Shown here: positions 7,839 through 15,986 of the stretch, piece by piece
Layout of the letters: each line of letters starts with the position of its first letter
Position numbering within the stretch: the first letter of the stretch is position 1
Source of the DNA: a virus
IMG/VR virus record: IMGVR_UViG_3300020733_000019
Coordinates: 1-57,674 of that record
DNA length: 57,674 nt
Reading direction: 5' to 3' (one strand)
Notes under the pieces: generated by a model
The model's input: only the letters and a program-made list of their open reading frames with translations
Told to the model about the DNA's origin: nothing
Databases searched by the model: none
Made by a program: the position numbers and the translations under genes

Positions 7839-9299
7839 ATGCCAAGATTAAGTCTATATAAACCAGAAAAAGGCAATGACTACAAGTTCATTGATCGCCA
7901 AGCCTCAGAAATGTTCACAGTGGGCGGCACCGACGTTTACTGGCACAAATATCTAGGAGCAAATACTGATGCCGCAGATGCTACTGCGGATAAGCCAAAC
8001 TATCCTAGTAATAATTTAACAAATATACAAGATTTGCTATTCTTAGAAAATCGTGATCGAACTTATGATAAAGAAATTTATCGTGGGCGCGGCATTTATA
8101 ATGTGCAAAATATAGATTTTAATATGAGTCAATTTGGGCTGTTTATCGAAAATGATACGCTTTATATGACTGTACATATTAATGATATTGTAAGACTAAT
8201 TGGGCGTAAACCTATCACAGGTGATGTTATAGAATTTCCTCACTTACGTGATGACTTTGCAATTAATTCTTATCACATGTCATTGCCTAGATACTATCAA
8301 GTGACTGATGTAGGGCGTGCCAGTGAAGGATTTTCAGTAACTTGGTTTCCACATCTGTATAGAATTAAACTCAAACGTATTATGAATCAACAGCAGTTTG
8401 CTGGTATTTTCAATCAACCTGCAACTGACATTAATGGAGATCCCGAGGTAGGTGCTAATACTACACTAGCAGATTTATTAAGCACATACAACAATGTATT
8501 AGGTGTTAACAATCAAGTTATTGCCCAAGCAGAAGCAGATGCGCCGATGAGCGGATATGAAACTCGTCAATTTTATACGTTAGCTGTTGACAGCAATGGC
8601 AAACCAGTGGTGCAAACTACAGACGAATCAGATTTAGACGCTAGTCAAATTGCTATATTAGCTAACGAAGATGCCGGAGTACCTAGTCGTACTGGATATA
8701 CTGGTTACTTGATCGGTGATGGTTTTCCTGTCAATGGGTATGCCTTTGGTCACGGTATACAATTTCCCGAATATCCCGGAGACAATGATTTCTTTTTGCG
8801 TACAGATTTTTTACCTAACAGACTATTTCGATTTGATACTGCGGGACAGTATTGGGTCAAAGTTGAAGATGCAGTACGTATGACTATGACACAAACTGAC
8901 ACAAGATCTACTTTAAAAACTGGATTTATTAACAACAACAATTACACATATAATAGTCAAGTGGCAACCGATGTTGTTGTATTAGCATCTGGTGCTACAA
9001 CAATATATACAAGAATATTATTTGCAACCGGACATACAGTTCCATATGCGGTAGTAAGCCAAGGTATTACCATGTTAGGTTATGCACTAAGCGATTATCC
9101 AACAACGTTGTACAGTACCTATACCTATACAAATCCAGCAGGCGTACAAAGTCAGTGCTTGCAAATTACATTGCCTGTGATTAATGGAACACAGCAAACC
9201 ATACCTAATGCAGGACAATGGACTGTAACACTATATAATACACGAGAAGCAGAACGATCAAGTTTATCTACTGCACTTAAACCTAAGGCGGATTTCTAA
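7839..9299 (+). CDS. 14: neck protein (gp14-like)
   Basis: The protein has 486 residues from the ATG at 7839, where the usual family start MPRLSLYKPEKGNDYKFID begins. An ATG three codons earlier (7830) is possible but lies inside the putative promoter. Conserved blocks are MFTVGGTDVYWHKYLG, NIQDLLFLENRDRTYDKEIY, GIYNVQNIDFNMSQFGLF, ITGDVIEFPHLRDDFAIN and YYQVTDVGRASEGFSVTWFP. These match gp14 of marine T4-like phages, which with gp13 forms the neck. It is far longer than T4 gp14 (256 aa); the extra ~200 residues in the C-terminal half (residues ~200-480) look beta-rich and exposed. No clear Shine-Dalgarno is present, so initiation may be leaderless or depend on the short leader. The stop shares a base with the gp15 ATG (TAATG). 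Confidence 0.88.
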   Translation: MPRLSLYKPEKGNDYKFIDRQASEMFTVGGTDVYWHKYLGANTDAADATADKPNYPSNNLTNIQDLLFLENRDRTYDKEIYRGRGIYNVQNIDFNMSQFGLFIENDTLYMTVHINDIVRLIGRKPITGDVIEFPHLRDDFAINSYHMSLPRYYQVTDVGRASEGFSVTWFPHLYRIKLKRIMNQQQFAGIFNQPATDINGDPEVGANTTLADLLSTYNNVLGVNNQVIAQAEADAPMSGYETRQFYTLAVDSNGKPVVQTTDESDLDASQIAILANEDAGVPSRTGYTGYLIGDGFPVNGYAFGHGIQFPEYPGDNDFFLRTDFLPNRLFRFDTAGQYWVKVEDAVRMTMTQTDTRSTLKTGFINNNNYTYNSQVATDVVVLASGATTIYTRILFATGHTVPYAVVSQGITMLGYALSDYPTTLYSTYTYTNPAGVQSQCLQITLPVINGTQQTIPNAGQWTVTLYNTREAERSSLSTALKPKADF

Positions 9300-10765
9300 T
9301 GCAATGGTTTTATGACGGACAAATAAGAAGATATCTTACACAAACAATTCGTATTTTTAGTAATTTTGTGGTAAAGTACGGTGACGGATCCTTGCATCAG
9401 ATTCCTGTATTATACGGTGATGCTGATCGTCAAGTTTCTAGTATTTTAAATCGTAATTCAGAAAACAGTATTAGTAATGTTCCTCGTATTTCTGTTTATA
9501 TTACTGGACTTGAATTAGATCGTAATAGATTAGCTGATCAAACTTACGTAGGTAAACTTAATTTTAGAGAACGTGATATTAATGGATCCGGTGCATACAC
9601 TTCGGCACAGGGTCGTAATTATACAGTAGAACGCTTGATGCCTACTCCGTATACACTAAAAATGAAATGTGATATTTGGGCATCAAGCACAGATCAAAAA
9701 TTGCAAATTCTTGAGCAGATACTAGTGTTGTTTAATCCTAGTCTAGAATTACAAACTACTGACAACTATATTGACTGGACCAGTTTAAGTGTATTAAACT
9801 TAACTGATGTCAGTTGGTCAAGCCGACAAGTTCCGCAGGGCACTGACACAGCTATTGATGTTGCTAGTCTTACATTAGATTCGCCAATATGGATCAGTCC
9901 TCCAGTTAAGGTTAAACATCTTGGTGTTATTACTAAAGTTATTACCAGCGTTTATGGATCAGAGGGAACATATCCAGCTGGCTACATTGATGGTTTAGGC
10001 ATTGATCCTGCACTACAAAGTGACGCTGGCAGTCCTAATTTTAGTGATCTATTGCTTACAGAAGCTACTACAATTACTGGATATACAATACAAGTCTATA
10101 ACGGACAAGCTAGACTATATCTAGCATCAGATGGTGTTGTGCCGATAGAGCCAACTCTGAGTATTCCAACTAGTACAGGGACTCCGCTAGATTGGAGTCA
10201 ACTATTTGCACAATATCCGGGGCAATATATAGCAGGGTCTAGTCAAGTTTATCTGCAACAACCTAGCGGTAATTATGTAATAGGTACTATTGCTGTTAAT
10301 AGTTTAGATCCTACACTATTACAAATTAATTATAATCCAGACACATACCCTAGCAACACAGGTATTGACAGCAACGGATTTTTAAGTACAGATACTCAAC
10401 ATTATAGTGCCTCAATTAGCTATCGTCCTAATAGCCCAGGCACATTTGATGCTATCATTAATCCACAGACCTACACACCTACCAATCCTACAGCAGGCAC
10501 ACGCTACCTTATAATAGAAGATGTAGGTAGTAGTACCAACGCTAACCCTTCAACTGTATGGGGAAGTTTAGTGGCTCACGCTAACGACATTATAGAATAT
10601 AGCGGTACTGCATGGCATGTTATCTTTAATAGTAATCAAGAACACGATACTATGATATGGCAGACGAATATATACACTGGAGTTCAATACAAATGGAACG
10701 GAGTTTCATGGGTAAAGAGCTTTGAAGGTGAATATACGTCTGACTTATGGAAAATAATACTGTAA
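9299..10765 (+). CDS. 15: tail sheath stabiliser / tail terminator (gp15-like) with C-terminal extension
   Basis: The protein has 488 residues against 272 in T4. The first ~200 carry the gp15 pattern: FYDGQIRRYLTQTIRIFSNF, HQIPVLYGDADR, VPRISVYITGLELDR, YTVERLMPTPYTLKMKCDIW, QKLQILEQILVLFNPSLELQ and SLTLDSPIWISPPV. T4 gp15 has the parallel FRRY, RVPITY, LPRINLHL, SPIKMIYELSIF, QIVEQILPYFQP and PPVDD blocks. It caps the tail tube and sheath and joins them to the neck. Residues ~225-488 are an extension ending in YSGTAWHVIF (~430) and YKWNGVSWVKSF (~463), the same WNG-x-x-W unit seen in the sheath insertion. The gene overlaps gp14 by one base and the Nudix gene by 19. Confidence 0.85.
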   Translation: MQWFYDGQIRRYLTQTIRIFSNFVVKYGDGSLHQIPVLYGDADRQVSSILNRNSENSISNVPRISVYITGLELDRNRLADQTYVGKLNFRERDINGSGAYTSAQGRNYTVERLMPTPYTLKMKCDIWASSTDQKLQILEQILVLFNPSLELQTTDNYIDWTSLSVLNLTDVSWSSRQVPQGTDTAIDVASLTLDSPIWISPPVKVKHLGVITKVITSVYGSEGTYPAGYIDGLGIDPALQSDAGSPNFSDLLLTEATTITGYTIQVYNGQARLYLASDGVVPIEPTLSIPTSTGTPLDWSQLFAQYPGQYIAGSSQVYLQQPSGNYVIGTIAVNSLDPTLLQINYNPDTYPSNTGIDSNGFLSTDTQHYSASISYRPNSPGTFDAIINPQTYTPTNPTAGTRYLIIEDVGSSTNANPSTVWGSLVAHANDIIEYSGTAWHVIFNSNQEHDTMIWQTNIYTGVQYKWNGVSWVKSFEGEYTSDLWKIIL

Positions 10766-11196
10766 AAGAACCTATAGTTTGTAGCGGAGCATTATTCTAC
10801 GCTAAATCTACACGACGTTTCCTACTATTACAGAAAGCACACGGCAAACACGAAGGTACCTGGGGGCTTGTAGGTGGGACCAATATCCAAGGCGAGACTC
10901 CTTGGCAGGGTTTACAACGTGAAATTACTGAAGAAATTGGTAGTCACCCAAAAATAATTAAGACAATTCCCCTTGAGACGTTTGTATCAAACGATCGTGT
11001 GTTTAATTTTCATACTTATCTGTGCGTAATAGAATCTGAATTTGTACCCGTGTTAAGTGACGAACACAATGGCTGGGCGTGGGCAGTCATTGACAGAGCT
11101 CCAAAACCTCTGCACCAGGGACTTAGAAATAGTTTTTCAAGTAAAACTATTCGTACAAAATTACAGACTGTATTTGACCTAGTTGATTTAATTTAA
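10747..11196 (+). CDS. Nudix hydrolase
   Basis: The protein has 149 residues. The Nudix box is complete: G-x5-E-x7-RE-I-x-EE-x-G is read in GTNIQGE ... REITEEIG at residues ~38-59, with the usual upstream strand FLLLQKAHGKHEGTWGLVGG. Nudix enzymes hydrolyse nucleoside diphosphates linked to another group; the specificity (NTP, ADP-ribose, CoA, NADH or RNA cap) cannot be read from the box. The start ATG lies 19 bases inside gp15 in another frame, and GroES follows after 11 bases. It and GroES stand between the virion genes and the tailoring cassette. Confidence 0.88.
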   Translation: MENNTVKEPIVCSGALFYAKSTRRFLLLQKAHGKHEGTWGLVGGTNIQGETPWQGLQREITEEIGSHPKIIKTIPLETFVSNDRVFNFHTYLCVIESEFVPVLSDEHNGWAWAVIDRAPKPLHQGLRNSFSSKTIRTKLQTVFDLVDLI

Positions 11197-11207
11197 AGGA
11201 GAAAAAA

Positions 11208-11543
11208 ATGCCAGTGTTAAGACCAGTTCATGATAGGTTACTTGTTAAAAGAATAGAACCAGAAAAAACTACAGCAGGCGGAATAGTAATTCCAGTTGCA
11301 TCGCAGGATGAAAAAACATCAAAGGGTGTGATTGTTGCGGCAGGGCCTGGAAAATATTCTGAAAAAACAGGAATATTAATCCCAATGTCTGTTAAAGTAG
11401 GTGACGAAATAATGTTTCATCCTGCTGCCGGATCAAAAATTACCGTAGGCGGTGAAGCATATTGGTGTATGCCTGAGAGTGATGCATGGTGTGTAATTGA
11501 TCCAGATGAGCCCGTTGGCCCTGTTGAATTTAAATTTGATTAA
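11208..11543 (+). CDS. groES: GroES-type co-chaperonin
   Basis: The protein has 111 residues. It starts MPVLRPVHDRLLVKRIEPEK, carries the mobile loop TTAGGIVIPVASQ and continues SKGVIVAAGPGK, VKVGDEIMFHPAAGSKITVG and PESDAWCVID. PVHDRLLVKR, the AGGIV(I/L)P loop hydrophobic triad that binds GroEL, and the KVGDxxxF turn are all canonical for cpn10. T4 uses an unrelated-looking co-chaperonin (gp31) to fold its capsid protein with host GroEL, and a direct GroES homologue probably does the same here. The roof loop appears extended (HPAAGSKI). A very strong ribosome site (AAAGGAG, 7 bases upstream) points to high expression. Confidence 0.95.
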   Translation: MPVLRPVHDRLLVKRIEPEKTTAGGIVIPVASQDEKTSKGVIVAAGPGKYSEKTGILIPMSVKVGDEIMFHPAAGSKITVGGEAYWCMPESDAWCVIDPDEPVGPVEFKFD

Positions 11544-11550
11544 TTTTTAA

Positions 11551-12108
11551 ATGACTAATAAAGATCTATTAGATGCTAATAACTATTTTGTAGTGAAAGA
11601 TTTTATCCATCCTGATGCATTAACTGTTATTTCAAAAGAATTTAAAAAACATTGTATTAATACTTTTGCAAAACCTGATGATCAAGTTCCGGGATCACCG
11701 GCAGTGTATGGACATCCGCTAGTAGATAAAATCCTAATTTCAAAAATATTTTATATGAATGATCTAATAGGTGAAAGATTATATCCAACCTATTGTTACG
11801 GACGGTGGTATAAAAAAGGTGCAGAATTGCCTGCACATTTAGATGCAGAAGCATGTGAAATAAGTGTTACACTTAATATTAGTGGAGATGCCTGGCCAAT
11901 TTTTATTAAGAAGCCAGATGGTACACCTGCTAGTATTACTCTATCACCCGGCGAAGCTATGATTTACAAGGGAATGACTGCCGAGCACTGGAGAGAAAAA
12001 TTTGAAGGGACTGAGTGCATACAAGTATTTTTACACTATGTTAAAATCTTTGGTGCTAATTATTTTCAAGCATTTGATTTGAGACGTAACCCGGCAGGTC
12101 CTATATGA
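11551..12108 (+). CDS. 2OG-Fe(II) oxygenase-like protein 1
   Basis: The protein has 185 residues. The double-stranded beta-helix core holds H96-L-D98 (PAHLDAEACEISVTLNIS) and a distal H146 (GMTAEHWREKF), the two-His-one-carboxylate iron set. The usual 2OG-binding Arg ~10 residues after the distal His is not in its normal place; R148 or K150 may substitute. YCYGRWYKKG and LSPGEAMIYKG are typical flanking strands. Such proteins hydroxylate protein or small-molecule substrates with 2OG and O2. It is the first gene of the cassette, 7 bases after GroES with a weak ribosome site, and overlaps the next gene by 4 bases (ATGA). Substrate unknown. Confidence 0.75.
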   Translation: MTNKDLLDANNYFVVKDFIHPDALTVISKEFKKHCINTFAKPDDQVPGSPAVYGHPLVDKILISKIFYMNDLIGERLYPTYCYGRWYKKGAELPAHLDAEACEISVTLNISGDAWPIFIKKPDGTPASITLSPGEAMIYKGMTAEHWREKFEGTECIQVFLHYVKIFGANYFQAFDLRRNPAGPI

Positions 12109-12701
12109 TACAATATCATTTTCCTACAGCAATTCTAACAGAATTTCATCCTATTACAGCCAAAGCTATGCTACCTGTAGCAAGGAAGTATCTAGATGAT
12201 TCAAAGATAGCTAGCACCAAATGGGGATATACTACAACCTATGGATTTGAAAATCCAGGAGGTATCGCTTATATGCCGGATGTAGAACCTTTTAGAATTC
12301 TTATAGAAAAAACAGGAAGAAAATATCTTCATGATTTAGGATATGATAGTAAAGGTATAGAATTTTTTTCATTTGTATTTGTAAGCGAGATGTTTGAAGG
12401 TGCCTCTCATGATGAACATACTCATCCCGAATCTATATTATCGGGTTTATTATACTTACAAGTACCGCCGGGATCTTCTTCATTAATATTAACTGATCCT
12501 AGACCATTTAGAGATTTTGTACACATACCAAAATTAGATAACAAACCAACTAGTACTAATGTTTCGGAATTGACAATAGAACCTAAAAATGGTTTGCTAT
12601 TAATGTGGGAATCATGGTTGCCGCACCTTGTACCTAAAACTAAAAATAAAGATAATGGCCGCATTACTATGGTTTTTAATATTTGTAGGAAATCAGCATG
12701 A
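12105..12701 (+). CDS. 2OG-Fe(II) oxygenase-like protein 2
   Basis: The protein has 198 residues. The motif SHDEHTHPES then ILSGLLYLQVPP is the pattern of phage and bacterial small 2OG oxygenases that I associate with PF13759/TIGR02466. Aligning the SGLxYL strand places the iron ligands at H107 and E109, with distal H174 in SWLPHLV and the 2OG-binding R186 in GRITMVFNI. Thus HxE replaces the commoner HxD. It is coupled to its neighbours by ATGA overlaps on both sides. No transit signal or membrane segment is present; the substrate cannot be inferred. Confidence 0.8.
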   Translation: MIQYHFPTAILTEFHPITAKAMLPVARKYLDDSKIASTKWGYTTTYGFENPGGIAYMPDVEPFRILIEKTGRKYLHDLGYDSKGIEFFSFVFVSEMFEGASHDEHTHPESILSGLLYLQVPPGSSSLILTDPRPFRDFVHIPKLDNKPTSTNVSELTIEPKNGLLLMWESWLPHLVPKTKNKDNGRITMVFNICRKSA

Positions 12702-13399
12702 GTAATTTTTTTAAATTTGATAAAGATAACCATCCCTTAGCTGGAACTATAGTATGTAAAAATGATTTCTTTAATAATCCTCAAAAAATTATTGAACTTT
12801 CTAAAAAACAAACATACAATGGGTCCGAAAGATGGCCGGGAAAAAGAACTGATAATTTATTAGAATCTGTAGATCCTGAAAGCAGAGATTTTGCTGTATT
12901 TTTTGCTAAAAAATTAGGCACTGAAGTATTTCCAGGCATTAGTAGATTTAACACTCATATTAGCTTTCACATAAATGATGTATACGACGACGAAGCTTCA
13001 AATGAAGGGTGGATACATAATGATGATGTTACTCTCGCTGGATTAGTTTATCTTACCCCCAACGAAGCCAATTTTAATAACGGAACCTCAATTTTTTTAA
13101 AAAAAGGTGAGCAAGATTTTAGAAATACTGATTATCGATCTAGAAAAGATTTTAATCTTACTAAGATCGCTACTGAGCAATATAAAAAAGATTTAGCTAT
13201 GAATCATAGAAATTTTGAAGAGACTGTGCGATTTGGAAATTTGTTTAATAGATTAATTGCATATGATTCAAATTTGTGGCATAGGCCCAATAACTATAAA
13301 ACTAATACAACTTTTCCTAGAACGACTTTATTATTCTTTATTGATTTTTATGAATATGAATTTCCTAGCCTGTCAGTTGCTAGCAAGTGGGTAGATTAA
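12698..13399 (+). CDS. 2OG-Fe(II) oxygenase-like protein 3
   Basis: The protein has 233 residues. The core reads GWIHNDDVTLAGLVYLTP with H107-N-D109, distal H195 in NLWHRPNNY, and R208 in PRTTLLFFIDF, a complete iron and 2OG set. The long loop between strands includes NNGTSIFLKKGEQD. The layout resembles DUF6445-like proteins found beside bacterial tryptophan-halogenase genes, a recollection that should be tested. It starts in an ATGA overlap and its stop is one base before the next ATG (TAATATG). Confidence 0.75.
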   Translation: MSNFFKFDKDNHPLAGTIVCKNDFFNNPQKIIELSKKQTYNGSERWPGKRTDNLLESVDPESRDFAVFFAKKLGTEVFPGISRFNTHISFHINDVYDDEASNEGWIHNDDVTLAGLVYLTPNEANFNNGTSIFLKKGEQDFRNTDYRSRKDFNLTKIATEQYKKDLAMNHRNFEETVRFGNLFNRLIAYDSNLWHRPNNYKTNTTFPRTTLLFFIDFYEYEFPSLSVASKWVD

Positions 13400-13400
13400 T

Positions 13401-14042
13401 ATGTCTGAAATTGTAAACATTCCATTATTTCCAGTGCCGTTATTTAAACTGAAAGTAACTAATCACGAAAAGATTAAAAAATATTTAATGGATACCATTC
13501 ATCCACATTTCTTAAAGAATGAAATAAACGACAAATATGCCAATGTATATACTGATTATATTCCAGGAGCAGTAAAAGCTCCTTGGAAAATGCTGAATAA
13601 ATTTTATGAAGAAGATATAGAAGAATTTTTAAAAGCCACAGGAATAGATTTTAGCAAAGGATGGAGTTATAAATTTACCTGCTGGTATGGTATGATGACT
13701 GAAACTAAAAATTCTTTAGTACACGATCACACAGGAGGTCCAAGCACTATACAATGGTCAGGAGTCCATTATGTAGTACTAGATACAGATAAAGACAGCG
13801 GCGGAACTATATTTAATAATCCAAATGCTCGCATGATGAAGGGTGTTATTCCTACAAAAAATACTAGCAAAATTCCAGACCTTTATCGACCAAATGATCA
13901 GCAATGCATAGTTGAAGAAGGAGATTTAGTAATGTTTCCATCTTGGTTAGACCATCGCACTCCTGATCATTCAGGCTCGTTACGAGTTATAGTTGCTATG
14001 AATATTATGTTAAAATATACTGGTGAGATTGAGGGATATTAA
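13401..14042 (+). CDS. 2OG-Fe(II) oxygenase-like protein 4 (paralogue pair, copy a)
   Basis: The protein has 213 residues. The motif SLVHDHTGGPSTIQWSGVHYV gives H108-D-H110 as candidate first ligands, followed by SWLDHRTP (H185) and SLRVIVAMNI (R195). There is no Asp or Glu two residues after either His: H108 is followed at +2 by H110, and H110 by G112. If H110 is the ligand, the motif is HxG, the signature of 2OG-dependent halogenases. If H108 is, it is an unusual HxH. The next gene is a clear paralogue (matching IPxFxxxxFKxK, NHxKIKKYLMD, VPWKMLxKFYE and HDHxGGP). Confidence 0.72.
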   Translation: MSEIVNIPLFPVPLFKLKVTNHEKIKKYLMDTIHPHFLKNEINDKYANVYTDYIPGAVKAPWKMLNKFYEEDIEEFLKATGIDFSKGWSYKFTCWYGMMTETKNSLVHDHTGGPSTIQWSGVHYVVLDTDKDSGGTIFNNPNARMMKGVIPTKNTSKIPDLYRPNDQQCIVEEGDLVMFPSWLDHRTPDHSGSLRVIVAMNIMLKYTGEIEGY

Positions 14043-14045
14043 CCT

Positions 14046-14672
14046 ATGATAGTAGTAGATCGTATACCTATTTTTAGTACAGATATTTTTAAAATTAAAT
14101 TATCTAACCACAATAAAATTAAAAAATACCTAATGGATAATGTATACCCTGGGTTTTTAAAAGACGGGCCTAATGATCCCGTACAAAATGTATATACAGA
14201 TTCATCGGTATTTAAACAATCATCAATAAAAGTTCCGTGGAAAATGTTATCTAAGTTTTATGAAGATGATGTTTGGGAAGTCTTAAAAACTATAGGAGTA
14301 ACAAAAGATGATTGGAGTCTTGATTTAGGGTGTTGGTACGGATTTACAACGGAAAGTCTTTCAGAATTTGTACATGATCATTCAGGCGGTCCTAATAATT
14401 ATCAATTTGGTGCTGTACATTATGTAACGCTTGATACCGAATCATCTGGTACTGTGTTTGTAGATCCGTGTTCTAAACAAATAAAATCAGCTTTACCAAC
14501 TAATAGCCCTTCTCTTTGCCCTGACTATTTTGCTCCAACTAAAAGAGCTCCGGCAGTACAGGAAGGTGATTTTATCATGTTTCCTGCATGGCTTGATCAT
14601 CATGTTCCTAAACATACTAACGGAACACTACGGGTAGTCGTAGTTATGAATATTATGATTCGAACTATTTAA
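14046..14672 (+). CDS. 2OG-Fe(II) oxygenase-like protein 5 (paralogue pair, copy b)
   Basis: The protein has 208 residues, a diverged tandem copy of the preceding gene along its whole length. It shares IPIFSTDIFKIKLSNHNKIK, VPWKMLSKFYEDD, GCWYGFTTE, HDHSGG and AWLDHHVP. Ligand candidates are H110-D-H112 (H112 followed by S113-G114), distal H185 and R196 in TLRVVVVMNIM. It has the same absence of the usual carboxylate. The copies differ at many positions but keep all putative active-site residues, which suggests that both are functional. It is followed by a 46-base gap, the first break in the tight packing of the cassette. Confidence 0.72.
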   Translation: MIVVDRIPIFSTDIFKIKLSNHNKIKKYLMDNVYPGFLKDGPNDPVQNVYTDSSVFKQSSIKVPWKMLSKFYEDDVWEVLKTIGVTKDDWSLDLGCWYGFTTESLSEFVHDHSGGPNNYQFGAVHYVTLDTESSGTVFVDPCSKQIKSALPTNSPSLCPDYFAPTKRAPAVQEGDFIMFPAWLDHHVPKHTNGTLRVVVVMNIMIRTI

Positions 14673-14718
14673 TAATCACTATTAAAATCTAAAAACTGTA
14701 GAAATTATAAGTATAAAC

Positions 14719-15393
14719 ATGTCAGCTGTCAATCTTCCAAATGTTGGTTTTTTAATTGAGGATTTGAATCCTTTTGTATTTCAGCGAATAAAAAAAGAGG
14801 TACTTGTACATAAACAAGACTTTGAAGCAACAGAATCATTAGAAACGTCAAAGGATCTTTTACGAGCGTTCCATAAAAGAAAATTAGGCTATACAAAAGA
14901 TTATCAACTTTCTCCAGAGACAGAAGCAGTGTTTATGAAGGAAGTTTTTAAATTTGTTGATTTATTTGATCAGAAGTTTGCCTACGCTGGCAAAATGTTT
15001 AATTATACAGTTAATGTAGAAAATGTAGAAACTACGTTAGAGCTAGAAAGAATTTGGTTAAATTTTCAACGGCCTGGAGAGTTTTTACCTTTACATAATC
15101 ATTCGGGATTATACAGTTTTGTACTTTGGGTTAATATACCATTTGATAATAAAAATGAAAAAGATAACGAACCAAATCCTACATTAATTAAAAATAGAAC
15201 TAGTAATTTTGAATTTGTATATATTGATGCTTTAGGAAAATTAAGCAATCACGCTCTATATGTGGATAAAAAATGGGAAGGTAGAATGGCTATTTTTCCA
15301 GCAGATTTATATCATCAAGTGTATCCATATTATTCTACAGATGATACTAGAATTTCCCTAGCTGGTAATTTAAGGTTAAAAATTGTATCATGA
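14719..15393 (+). CDS. 2OG-Fe(II) oxygenase-like protein 6
   Basis: The protein has 224 residues. The core reads RPGEFLPLHNHSGLYSFVLWVN, giving H126-N-H128 (followed by S129-G130), then FPADLYHQVYP (H199) and TRISLAGNLRLK (R211). RPGEFxPxHNHSGxYSFVxW is a pattern I recognise from cyanophage 2OG-type proteins. As in the two preceding proteins, the carboxylate is replaced by His or Gly. The 46-base upstream gap contains TATAAAC just before the ATG, too close to be a convincing promoter. It overlaps the next gene by 4 bases. Confidence 0.75.
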   Translation: MSAVNLPNVGFLIEDLNPFVFQRIKKEVLVHKQDFEATESLETSKDLLRAFHKRKLGYTKDYQLSPETEAVFMKEVFKFVDLFDQKFAYAGKMFNYTVNVENVETTLELERIWLNFQRPGEFLPLHNHSGLYSFVLWVNIPFDNKNEKDNEPNPTLIKNRTSNFEFVYIDALGKLSNHALYVDKKWEGRMAIFPADLYHQVYPYYSTDDTRISLAGNLRLKIVS

Positions 15394-15986
15394 ACTTTGA
15401 AAAATATGAGTTTATGGGATTTATTGGGGTATTTGAAAATTACTTTAAGAATTCTTATTTTCAAGAAGTAATTAATTACTACGACTCAATATCAAAAATG
15501 CCGTTGCATTCTCAGGATAACACTCCTAAACATTGGAAAGATGACGAGCAATTATATTTGTTAGATCCTAGAGTTATTGTTACATTAAATCCAGAATATG
15601 TAAATCATTTTTTAGAAATACTTTGGGGTAAAATATTTCCCCTGTATGCAGAAAAGTTTAGTATACTACAGGAAAAATCTTATAAAGTAGAACAGATCAA
15701 AATGAAAAGAATAGAGCCGGGTGGAGGATTTCATCAATGGCACTATGAAGCATTAGGACATGATTCTAGAAGACGGCTAGTAGTTCAGTTATATATGAAC
15801 GATATTTCTGATGCAGGCGAAACTGAATTTCTATACCAGAACACTAGAATTATACCAAAAAAGAACAAATTATTAATATGGCCAGCTGACTGGACTCATA
15901 CACATCGGGGTAACCCACCTATCGGGAATACTAACAAATATATTTTAACCACATGGCTGGTAGAAGCAGATGAAGATAAAATTTAA
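15390..15986 (+). CDS. 2OG-Fe(II) oxygenase-like protein 7
   Basis: The protein has 198 residues. The motif GGGFHQWHYEALGHDSRR followed by LVVQLYMND gives H118-Y-E120. The distal site is WTHTHRGNPP (H172), a signature seen in many phage 2OG oxygenases, and K183 may bind 2OG in place of Arg. KMKRIEPGGGFHxWH is the entrance strand. All expected elements are present with HxE rather than HxD. It overlaps the following DUF6065-like gene by 17 bases. Confidence 0.82.
   Translation: MNFEKYEFMGFIGVFENYFKNSYFQEVINYYDSISKMPLHSQDNTPKHWKDDEQLYLLDPRVIVTLNPEYVNHFLEILWGKIFPLYAEKFSILQEKSYKVEQIKMKRIEPGGGFHQWHYEALGHDSRRRLVVQLYMNDISDAGETEFLYQNTRIIPKKNKLLIWPADWTHTHRGNPPIGNTNKYILTTWLVEADEDKI

Noticed and set aside
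14700-14720. Late promoter TATAAACA before oxygenase 6
   Set aside because: It abuts the ATG, leaving no room for transcription start plus leader, and has a mismatch in the most conserved part.
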